64,000 nt of DNA from Sphingobium lactosutens (GTDB lineage Bacteria > Pseudomonadota > Alphaproteobacteria > Sphingomonadales > Sphingomonadaceae), in NCBI RefSeq assembly GCF_013393185.1, contig NZ_QJQX01000085.1:95034-159033 (forward strand). The letters run 5' to 3'. The notes under the pieces were generated by a model. It was not told the origin of the DNA and made no database searches. It saw only the letters and a list, made by a program, of their open reading frames with translations. Made by a program: the position numbers and the translations under genes. Every line of letters starts with the position of its first letter. Positions within the stretch are counted from its first letter, which is position 1. This document shows positions 47,186 to 54,849 of the stretch, in pieces.

Positions 47186-48354
47186 GGCTTATTTTCTACG
47201 CTATTTGATTGGTCACGCCTAGTCTTGTCCGTGTCCGATGCGGCAGGCCTTGCAGGGAGAGCAGGCACAAGTTTGTGATCGGCAGTGGGCGATGCCACTG
47301 CGGATGGAACATCCGATGCGGGCATTTCGGTCCAAGCCCGGTCCCAAAGTGCCTGAATGCCCGATGCCGCAAAATTGCCGCCGAGACCGAAGATGAAAGC
47401 GATCACCAGATAGATCAGCAAGATTTTGCGGCTGCTGCGCCGGGTCTGCAGCTTCACAAAAGCCGAGAAATCACTGATGGGCGCCTGGCGCTTCCAGTGA
47501 TACACTACCATGCCATCGGGAATGCCAGAGCTTACATAGCCGTTCCAGCTCTGCTCGAGCAGCCGCATCTTATGTGATGGGGTGTTCGAGACGCTTAGTT
47601 CCGAGTGAACCGGCACCGCAGTCAGAAAGGCGATGAGTTTGAAAGCGACTTCACCGCCCTTAGCGCGATCGTTGCGCATCCGTTGTTCGATTGCAGGCGG
47701 CAAGGTGCGCGCCTCATTCATCCGGAAGTCAATATATTCAATTTCATCGAAACCACTCTGGAAGCGCCGGTCATGAGGCTGGATCACCTTAACGAAGGGA
47801 TTCTCCTCGGACCCGGATTTCAAATGGATGCGCAGACGGAAATAGGATGGGGCTGGCGGCGCGGCATGGTTGCACGCCTCGTGGATCGCATCGGGCAGGA
47901 TCGTTAGCACGGTGCCGTCGTGCTGCTCAGCGATCTCTAACTCGTTGACCTCAATGCCTTGCGAGCCGTGCGCGAAGCTGTGCACGCGGCAGAACACGCT
48001 GTGTGGTTTGTCATTTAGCTCGATGCATCCAGTTCCGCCCGCGACCGGCGCCGTGATCTTGAACACCTCGTTGAAGATACCCTGTGCGAACTGTGACTGA
48101 GAGAGAAACCGCGCACAATCCTCAACGGAGGATCGATGGACCTTAGTGGGTATATAAATCCGAATTCTGTCGATCTGCGTGATATCCGTGACCAACAGGC
48201 CAATCTCAATAAAATCTTCGACGGCGTTCCTTGCCTTGGCTAAGAACGCTGGATCTCCGGCGATCCTCCAGTAATTGAAATGGGCTTCTAGATCAGTTGG
48301 TGCCGAGTTGGCCCTTGGTACGCACCAGATCGCAATCGTACCGTTGTTCGGCAT
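47182..48354 (-). CDS. Unknown protein with one C-terminal membrane segment, 390 aa
   Basis: No family is recognised. Residues 1-310 are soluble, with a beta-rich appearance (IAIWCVPRANSA, RIRIYIPTKV, GTGCIEL, FCRVHSF). One strong hydrophobic helix, ILLIYLVIAFIFGLGGNFAA, stands near residues 316-335, and a Pro/Ala-rich charged tail follows. This layout, with a soluble sensor-like part and one membrane anchor, is seen in membrane-acting effectors of defence systems, but there is no motif to prove it. Divergent orientation and coupling to the GNAT gene are clear. Confidence 0.65.
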   Translation of the reverse strand: MPNNGTIAIWCVPRANSAPTDLEAHFNYWRIAGDPAFLAKARNAVEDFIEIGLLVTDITQIDRIRIYIPTKVHRSSVEDCARFLSQSQFAQGIFNEVFKITAPVAGGTGCIELNDKPHSVFCRVHSFAHGSQGIEVNELEIAEQHDGTVLTILPDAIHEACNHAAPPAPSYFRLRIHLKSGSEENPFVKVIQPHDRRFQSGFDEIEYIDFRMNEARTLPPAIEQRMRNDRAKGGEVAFKLIAFLTAVPVHSELSVSNTPSHKMRLLEQSWNGYVSSGIPDGMVVYHWKRQAPISDFSAFVKLQTRRSSRKILLIYLVIAFIFGLGGNFAASGIQALWDRAWTEMPASDVPSAVASPTADHKLVPALPARPAASDTDKTRRDQSNSVENKP

Positions 48355-48464
48355 CTCTTACCCCCAAAATTATATCATAGGATGCCATCAAGTTGACGAA
48401 ATTCGGAGTGTAGGCCTAGCATCTACTATAGACCACGCAATAGATCGAAATAAACTATATCGCG

Positions 48465-49670
48465 TCAAGTCTCCTTCTTACCCGGAAAATCGATCACATC
48501 TGCGGTGTGTCTTAATCCTGACCCGGGCGACTTTTTCAGCCGAAGTGCTGCGATTGATCCCTCATTTGACATGTAGCCAGCTGGCAGACCACTCAGGGAC
48601 TCGACGTCATTTGCAGGAAGACGAACAGCGGCCAGCAACTCCGGTTTGGTATAGACCCGTTCATCACACAGTAACCGGATCGATCGGCTAAGGAGACGAG
48701 GCTGCTCAATTGGCATCTCGCCTTCGTCATCTAACGGCTCATGTTTCCGCCATCCCTTGGCGCTGTAGTGCTTGAACAAGCGTTGCTTGTACTCGTCACT
48801 GATGATTTCTAGGTTAGCACATCGCATGATCATAGCACCCACCGACGTCTTCCACCGTTCCTTTAATGATATAAAGGCCGGAAGCGACGGCGACCATACT
48901 TCCGCGCCAAAGCTCTCGGCAGGAAGAAGAAAAGCACCAGCAAAATAGAACGCCTGCCGCTCGATTTCCTTGAACGCGGCAGCATCGTAAAGCGCGCGTT
49001 CAGTAAGCTCGCGGTGTAAGACGAGATGTCCAAGTTCATGGGCTGCGTCAAGTCGCGACCGAGCACAGGTCTGCTTGTCGGTAGCTAAAAACACATAAGG
49101 CCGCTCGTCGACAGCCGACCAGTTAGACAGCCCGTCCATCGTGCCAGCGTCGATGCGCTCTTTCACGACGACGATGCCAGCGTTTTCCATAGCGAGCAAA
49201 AGATCTGAAATGGGACCTATACCGAGCTCCCATGCAATGCGGCATTCGATAGCCATCCGCTCAATGTCGGCGTCACGGATTTCACGAAAGTCTGTAGCGC
49301 CGATCTGCGGGACATTCGGTTCTGGCAAATCAACAGATTCCTGCAAAACGAGGGAGATGTCCTGCGCCCACCGCAAGCGCGCCTCGACGCGGCTCCGTAC
49401 ACTTTTTGTCGCTGCTGCCATCGAGCGGGCAAACATCGGAGCCGGCCCGTGCTCTGCCTGGGGATTAAGGAAGAAGGAAACCGGTAGATTCAAACCGCGC
49501 GCGACCGCTTGGAGCGCGTCAATCTCGGGCAATTGGTCGCCAGCTTCCCATCGGGAGATGCTGGAACTGGTCCGGCCGCTGAGGTCGGCGAGCGCCACCT
49601 GCGTGAGTCCGCGCGCCGCGCGCGCTTCGATCAACCGCTGCGGGCTGAATCCCGGCACACCACTTCTCAT
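48465..49670 (-). CDS. XRE-family regulator fused to ImmA/IrrE metallopeptidase, 401 aa
   Basis: An N-terminal helix-turn-helix (residues about 9-65: RLIEARAARGLTQVALADLSGRTSSSISRWE) is followed by an ImmA/IrrE-type zinc peptidase with HExxH in DAAHELGHLVLH, and a second-shell AFYFAGAFLLP motif. Such proteins cleave a repressor or antitoxin in response to a signal, or act as antitoxins themselves. Length is typical. The upstream gene at 49698 is separated by 27 bases and likely co-transcribed, so it may be a partner or substrate. Confidence 0.9.
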   Translation of the reverse strand: MRSGVPGFSPQRLIEARAARGLTQVALADLSGRTSSSISRWEAGDQLPEIDALQAVARGLNLPVSFFLNPQAEHGPAPMFARSMAAATKSVRSRVEARLRWAQDISLVLQESVDLPEPNVPQIGATDFREIRDADIERMAIECRIAWELGIGPISDLLLAMENAGIVVVKERIDAGTMDGLSNWSAVDERPYVFLATDKQTCARSRLDAAHELGHLVLHRELTERALYDAAAFKEIERQAFYFAGAFLLPAESFGAEVWSPSLPAFISLKERWKTSVGAMIMRCANLEIISDEYKQRLFKHYSAKGWRKHEPLDDEGEMPIEQPRLLSRSIRLLCDERVYTKPELLAAVRLPANDVESLSGLPAGYMSNEGSIAALRLKKSPGSGLRHTADVIDFPGKKET

Positions 49671-49697
49671 TTCAATGTCCTTTTGACCGCAGAACTA

Positions 49698-50345
49698 TCA
49701 GGAGCTGCGGCCGTCCTTCTTCAGTTTGGGATGCGCGCGATCCTTAATTTCGACCGGCATCTCCCGGATCGTCGGAGCGGCAGCATCATGATAGAGCGAC
49801 ATAAGTTGATTCAGCGACTTTATCTCCGCCCAAGAGCTGAGATCATGGTGCGGGAAGCCAATTCCAACCCAGCCCGGGAGGGAGGGGTCCCCGCCCTTCT
49901 GGGCTGCAACCACCAGCACAGCACAGAGCTGATCACGGTCAGGCTCGGGAACACGCATGTAAAAATCCGGCTGGAGCGGGCTCAGCCATCGATTGGTTTC
50001 TGCGACTTGCTTGCGAAACTTCGTCGCACGCGGCGGCCCGCGATGAGCTTGCACATTACCACGGATCAACATGATCCCACCTGCCGATACGACGCTGTAG
50101 CGACCGCCTTTGGGATTGGTGTGCGGACTGCTTACCTGGAAGTTGTATCGCCTGGATGCTCCGCGCAATCCGGCTTCCAGTCGCGCATGTCGCAGTTGGC
50201 CAAGCATATTACTGCGCTCGGGTTCTTCGACAAACTGATTAGAGAGACGGTGGGCTTCTGCGAAAGCGGCATCGGCAGTGCCTTGGAGGTCGAGAATAAA
50301 GTCGCGCGGGTAGGTCGCAACGAACCGATCCATGCACTCGCTCAT
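49698..50345 (-). CDS. Unknown protein upstream of the ImmA/IrrE regulator, 215 aa
   Basis: No family is recognised. It begins SECMDRFVATYPRDFILDL, has a central VSAGGIMLIRGNVQAHRGPPRATKF, and GWVGIGFPHHDLSSWAEIK near the end; overall charged, with no membrane segment. The start at ATG 50343-50345 is chosen because the upstream 21 codons lack a ribosome site while GGAAGCGAAGAA precedes this ATG. Together with the XRE-ImmA/IrrE gene it resembles a two-gene toxin-antitoxin-like or stress unit; the role is unknown. Confidence 0.65.
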   Translation of the reverse strand: MSECMDRFVATYPRDFILDLQGTADAAFAEAHRLSNQFVEEPERSNMLGQLRHARLEAGLRGASRRYNFQVSSPHTNPKGGRYSVVSAGGIMLIRGNVQAHRGPPRATKFRKQVAETNRWLSPLQPDFYMRVPEPDRDQLCAVLVVAAQKGGDPSLPGWVGIGFPHHDLSSWAEIKSLNQLMSLYHDAAAPTIREMPVEIKDRAHPKLKKDGRSS

Positions 50346-50693
50346 TTCTTCGCTTCCATATACGTGTTGCGTTAAATGGAAAAATACACAAAAAATTTGC
50401 GTTATCAAGCTATCAAGCCCACGCGATCAATTTTTCCGATCGCGCCACAGCCCTTTAGGACGTAAACAGCCCTCAGCTAGTTCTGCCGACAGCTCTCCCC
50501 TGCCGCTCACGTTAATGATTACAGTGATCGGAAGACGGCCTCTAGAACCTACCGACCAGCGGCAGCTTATTCCTATCGGCGGCTCCAAAGCTGTCTGACC
50601 TGAATGTCCCAAGGCTTGCCAATTCCGAGAATGCGGTCCCGCCTCACGTTCAAGCGCTCCAACCAAACCACGCTCTGGCGGCTACGCGTCGGG
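50346..50693. other. Gap upstream of the unknown/ImmA operon
   Basis: No supported gene. It probably holds the promoter of the 50345 gene: the stretch 50370-50420 is AT-rich. Nothing else is recognisable. Confidence 0.5.
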
Positions 50694-51087
50694 CTATCGA
50701 AGCCAGTTCTCGACCCGCAATCCCGGCACCCGCTCAAACTCCCGGACATTGTCCGTCACGAGCGTAGCGTCGAGTGCCAGGGCATGAGCGGCAATGAACA
50801 TATTGTTTCCGCCGATCGGTTTGCCTTGACGTTCCAGCTCCGCACGAAGAGCACCATAGTGGCGATCCGCGTCGTCCTCGAGCGGCAGCACAGGCAGACG
50901 TTTGAGAATCCCTTCGAGCTGCGCCGTCAACCGCTCTGGTCCCCTACGCTCCGCCCCGAACCGCAGTTCGCTGGCGACAATGATGCTCGTGACAATGGTC
51001 TCGGTCGTCCCCTGCGCGATATGCGCGCCAATCACCCTGCGGATGCCGGATCAGATCCGAAAGAATGTTGGTGTCGAGAAGGTACAT
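50694..51087 (-). pseudogene. vapC: vapC PIN-domain toxin gene with +1 frameshift
   Basis: The ATG at 51085-51087 begins the typical PIN start YLLDTNILSDLIRHPQ with the first catalytic Asp. At 51035-51037 a CCC run (GGG on the coding strand) has one base too many. The rest of the protein, IGAHIAQGTTETIVTS, ASELRFGA and later DATLVTDNVREF plus ENWLR, reads in the next frame to the stop at 50694. So the first acidic residue is disconnected from the others and no full toxin is made unless ribosomes slip. A sequencing error in the run would also explain it. Confidence 0.8.
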
Positions 51088-51089
51088 GA

Positions 51090-51323
51090 TCAGAATTCCA
51101 CGGCATCCGCGGGAAGATCGTCGATCGGACCAAAATCTTCCTCGATGTCGTCGAGTGTAGCCAGATAGTCGACCAGCGACAGGGCAGGCGCGGGTTCGAT
51201 GATGAGCCGGCCGCCTTCCTTGCGCATAATGGCATCTTCCCCGGGCAACTCGAACTCGCGCGGGATACGGACAGCCTGACTGCGACCGTTTTTGAACAGT
51301 TTGACGTGGCGTTCAGCGTTCAT
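51090..51323 (-). CDS. vapB: VapB-type antitoxin (AbrB/SpoVT-like), 77 aa
   Basis: Swapped-hairpin DNA-binding N terminus: HVKLFKNGRSQAVRIPREFELPG, a hallmark of VapB/MazE antitoxins, and an acidic C-terminal tail that would wrap the toxin. ATG at 51321-51323 follows AAGGAG by 5 bases. The toxin gene starts 2 bases after the stop. With vapC frameshifted the antitoxin may be an orphan. Autoregulation through the 51331-51361 palindrome is likely. Confidence 0.9.
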   Translation of the reverse strand: MNAERHVKLFKNGRSQAVRIPREFELPGEDAIMRKEGGRLIIEPAPALSLVDYLATLDDIEEDFGPIDDLPADAVEF

Positions 51324-51330
51324 GGCGACT

Positions 51331-51361
51331 CCTTGGCATATGACACTGGCATATGCCAAGG
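51331..51361. promoter_or_regulatory. Perfect inverted repeat, vapB operator
   Basis: CCTTGGCATATG, a 7-base centre, then CATATGCCAAGG. It lies 7 bases before the vapB start and includes the AAGGAG ribosome site, so VapB or VapBC binding would block translation start and transcription alike. Confidence 0.75.
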
Positions 51362-51488
51362 GAGAAGGCGAGCAGGCAGTCAGTACGGACGCATCGTTCC
51401 CGAGCGGACCGTGATGGCGAAGAAGAAGAGCCGTTCGGCGGGGATGCGGTAAATCCCGCCAAGGCGAGACCTAGCAAACCGGCCAGCC

Positions 51489-51662
51489 TCAATCCGAAGG
51501 CTGCGTGGGAGCTCCATTCGCGAGCGCATCAGCAATCATGGCGGCCAGGGTTTCTTCGGCGCGCCTGCGTGCGCTGGGGTCCTTGGCCTCCAGCTCATGC
51601 CGGACCCATTGTGGCGCGCGTTCTATCACTCGCAGAATCAAGTCAGTGGTATTCTCGTCCAT
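51489..51662 (-). CDS. Small DUF6771-like protein, 57 aa
   Basis: ATG at 51660-51662. The product starts DENTTDLILRVIERAPQWVRHEL and contains ARRRAEETLAAMIADAL; mostly helical and acidic/basic mixed. Small proteins of this pattern occur on sphingomonad plasmids near conjugation genes; the DUF6771 label is from memory and should be treated as tentative. It lies between vapB and the relaxase gene. Function unknown. Confidence 0.55.
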   Translation of the reverse strand: MDENTTDLILRVIERAPQWVRHELEAKDPSARRRAEETLAAMIADALANGAPTQPSD

Positions 51663-51822
51663 GGGCGCAGCCTATGACGGTGGATACAGGCGAACGCAAC
51701 GCGGTAGTCGGCGTTCCAAGCCGTGCTCTAACCCAGAAGGCCTCAAGCGGGTTTCCCCAGTGCTTCGGCTTCTTGCGCCGCCGCACGGAACTATAGGTCC
51801 AACGTGCGCGCGCGGCTCCCGG

Positions 51823-54800
51823 TCAAAGATCAAGGCCCAGACTTCGCTCAGGGAGGGCTGCCAAAGTATCGGAGCGATCCTTTTCGGTGCGCCCCTGCTC
51901 ACCGCTGCCTGGCCGGCCTTTCCTTGCTGCGCCCCGATATTGCGCTTTGTCGCTCACCCCTGATTTGGGACCATCAGGAAGGCCAAGATCCTGAGCCCTT
52001 GGCCGCTCAGGACCGCCATCGGCCATATTATCGATATTAAGCCGCCCCGTGGCTTCCAGCGCCGACGTCTTGTTACCAGGATTGCTGGCGAGCTGGCGCT
52101 CCAGCTTGGCCTTGTCGTCCACGATCATGGTCAGCTCGTCCCGAACGCGCGTGACGCCGACATTGAACAGGCGCTGATTGGAGAGGTTTGTTTCGTAGCT
52201 CGCCATGACGGTGATGGCCTTGTCCGTGGTGATCCCCTGCGCCATGTGCATGTTGAGGCTGTAGGCGAGGTCCAAACGCGACAGCATCGGGTCGGAAAGG
52301 CCCAAGGTCAGTCGCTGCCGCGAAGCCGTTTCGACCGTAACCGCATTCTGGTCCGCGGCGACCACCGTCGCGATGGCGGCGTTGTGGAGATCACGCGACT
52401 TGTCATTCGCGGTCCAGCGGATGCGATCGCCCTCACGGATCTGAACAATCTTCTTTTCGGAAAGCTGAAGCCGATCGTGAGTTTCCTCGGGAGAGAGCTT
52501 CCGCGGATCGAAAAGGACGCGCTGGCCGCCCTTGCGAAGGTCGATCTTGCCATTGGCATGGACCTTCGCCACGTCATAACGCCCGGCCTTAAGGCCGACA
52601 TCCCGCATACCGCCGCGCCCAACCTCCAGCGTCTGCCCCTCACGGTAGTTCTTCGCATAGCGCAGCTCCTCCCGGGTGAGATTTACTCGCTCATAAACGA
52701 CGATCTTGATCGCCTCGCCACGCAGCGATCCTTCAGCAACAAGGCCCTCTTGGATGCGCATGTTGATCGCTGCCCGGGCGTCTCTACCCGACGCGAACAC
52801 GGCCGTACGCTCCCGATCTTGGGGCGAAAGGCCAAGCCAGCGATCGGCGGTATCTTTCGCCGGACTCTGCGACTCAATGACCTTGTTCCCCAGCAGGCGA
52901 AGGGCATGGCCGGCCTTCCCGGCGTTGGCCAATGACGCGACCGTTCGCAGTAGCGTCGTGCGCTGACGGATATTCTGGTCCATCCGCGCCATGGTGCCGC
53001 CGCTGGCCTGGATCATGGCGAAAGCCTTGCCGGCATTGATCGAGGGGAGCTGCTGACGGTCCCCGACCAGCACCAGCTTGTCGATGCCGAGCGCCTCTAC
53101 GACCTGATGGAGGGTGAGCATATCCTTTGAAGATACCATCGAGGTTTCATCGACCACGATCATGCTGTTGGCGAGTGCCATGCGCGCTTCGTCATAGCGC
53201 GGTCCGCTGCGCTCAGTGATGAAGTGCTGATGCGCAAGAAGAAAGGAAGCGATCGTCTGGCTTTTGATGCCTGCCCCTTGCGCCATATCGGCAACCATCT
53301 TGTTCTGGAATGCAAGGCCCAACACTTCGCGGCCTTCCGTCTCGGCAACCCGCGCGACGGCGGAAAGCATGGTAGACTTGCCCGCACCCGCGATGCCCTG
53401 GACGATGACCGTGCGATCGGCAGAGGAGACAATCAGGCTGGCCGCCGCCAGCTGCCCGGGATTGAGTTCATGAACGCTCACCGACTGAAGCCGAGCTGGG
53501 GCGTCTGCAGCAGCGATAATCGGCGTCGCCCTGCCCTTCCCCGCCTCTACCAGATCAAGGATCTTCTCCTCGGTCGCCAGAGCTTCACCGGTAGTGACCA
53601 TGGAGACGACACCATCACTGTCGCGGCCGACGCCGGGGATGAGCGAGCCGCGCTTTGTGAGCGCCGCGATACGCTGATCGACAAGATCGACGGTGACGCC
53701 CTTCAGCCCCAGATCGAGCGCGGTTTTGGCAAGGTCCGTCATCTTGTAGGCGGCTTCCCGCTCGGCATGAATGCGAATGGCAGATGCAACGGCAAGCTGC
53801 GCCCGCGCCGCTGCCGGCGTCTGTCCCATGCGGGCGAGGCCACGATCGACCAGCGGATCGTCAGGTCCAAGGACATCGGAAAGTTTCTCATATGTCCTCG
53901 CGATCACCTCCTTGATCGCATGATAGCCGCGCTGGAGAGTGGACCCAGCCCGTTCCTGCATGCTGCGGGCTCGCGCGAGTTCGAGCAGATCCTTGCCGCT
54001 AAAGCCAAGCTCTGCAGCCTTGTCCTTCCAGGCTCTGCCGAGGGCATCGCGATCACCGACATTGAGCTTGGGATCACGGGTACGAAGGGTGATGGACGCG
54101 AGGGCATTGCGCGATGTAACGCCCAGTTCAGCGGCCTTTGCTAATATGTCTTGCCTGCGCTGGCTGAAGGCGTCGATCACTTCTCTTGGCACACCCGAAA
54201 TTTCAAAGGTGCCGTGCTTGCCGGTCATCCCGGTCTGGTAGCCAAGCTCGCCCAGCTCATCGCGCAGGGCGGCATGATAGATGGTGCCAATGACGCTGTT
54301 GGCTTTCCAGATCGCGCGATTGTGGAGCGCCTGCCATTTTCCGTCCGGCATCTGGGTCAGGTTGGCGATCACCGCATGGACATGGCCCTGGGGATCAAGC
54401 GCCCGGCTCGTGTCATGCTCGAACAGGGCATAGACGAGATTGCCGGTCCGGATCGGCGCCTTCTTCCCGTCTATATCTTTGCGGCCCTCAGCAAGATTGG
54501 CTTCGACCCACTTCATGGTGGATTGCACCGCGCGCAAATTGGCTGACAGGATGTTCCGGTCCCCCGCGATGTAGGCCATTATCGAGGCAGATTTGGGCAT
54601 GGAGAAGGTAAGGTCAGTGCCCGCCTGCCGGTTCTCCACTTGGGCCACCCCGGTGCCGTCAGGCAGGATGCCATTCAAGATGCCTTCGAACGCATCTTTT
54701 GTGACCTGTCCCGCGAGGCCAAGCTCGCGAGCCCCCTCCCCGTCCCAGATGCTGACCTCCGCCGATCCCTCGACAGTATAATAATTGTCCTTCGCGAAAT

Positions 54801-54846
54801 AATTAGCAGCGCCAGAGGAGGAGCGCACGGCAGCTACAGAGAGCAT
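51823..54846 (-). CDS. traA: MobF-family conjugative relaxase-helicase (TraA/TrwC-like), 1007 aa
   Basis: Starts DNA transfer by nicking oriT and then unwinds the strand. N-terminal relaxase: SSGAANYFAKDNYY with the tandem active-site tyrosines, and the metal triad in HDTSRALDPQGHVHAVIAN. Helicase: Walker A GIAGAGKST at about residue 480, VVDETSMVSS as Walker B, VGDRQQLPSI and QRLFNVGVTRVRD as further SF1 motifs. The C-terminal 80 residues are Arg/Gly-rich and weakly structured. It lies 3 bases downstream of traD in a minus-strand operon RHH protein-traD-traA, the order of sphingomonad and R388-like transfer units. Confidence 0.93.
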   Translation of the reverse strand: MLSVAAVRSSSGAANYFAKDNYYTVEGSAEVSIWDGEGARELGLAGQVTKDAFEGILNGILPDGTGVAQVENRQAGTDLTFSMPKSASIMAYIAGDRNILSANLRAVQSTMKWVEANLAEGRKDIDGKKAPIRTGNLVYALFEHDTSRALDPQGHVHAVIANLTQMPDGKWQALHNRAIWKANSVIGTIYHAALRDELGELGYQTGMTGKHGTFEISGVPREVIDAFSQRRQDILAKAAELGVTSRNALASITLRTRDPKLNVGDRDALGRAWKDKAAELGFSGKDLLELARARSMQERAGSTLQRGYHAIKEVIARTYEKLSDVLGPDDPLVDRGLARMGQTPAAARAQLAVASAIRIHAEREAAYKMTDLAKTALDLGLKGVTVDLVDQRIAALTKRGSLIPGVGRDSDGVVSMVTTGEALATEEKILDLVEAGKGRATPIIAAADAPARLQSVSVHELNPGQLAAASLIVSSADRTVIVQGIAGAGKSTMLSAVARVAETEGREVLGLAFQNKMVADMAQGAGIKSQTIASFLLAHQHFITERSGPRYDEARMALANSMIVVDETSMVSSKDMLTLHQVVEALGIDKLVLVGDRQQLPSINAGKAFAMIQASGGTMARMDQNIRQRTTLLRTVASLANAGKAGHALRLLGNKVIESQSPAKDTADRWLGLSPQDRERTAVFASGRDARAAINMRIQEGLVAEGSLRGEAIKIVVYERVNLTREELRYAKNYREGQTLEVGRGGMRDVGLKAGRYDVAKVHANGKIDLRKGGQRVLFDPRKLSPEETHDRLQLSEKKIVQIREGDRIRWTANDKSRDLHNAAIATVVAADQNAVTVETASRQRLTLGLSDPMLSRLDLAYSLNMHMAQGITTDKAITVMASYETNLSNQRLFNVGVTRVRDELTMIVDDKAKLERQLASNPGNKTSALEATGRLNIDNMADGGPERPRAQDLGLPDGPKSGVSDKAQYRGAARKGRPGSGEQGRTEKDRSDTLAALPERSLGLDL

Positions 54847-54849
54847 GGA

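Noticed and set aside
53224..54144. Plus-strand frame inside traA
   Set aside because: Shadow of the helicase region, no start signal.
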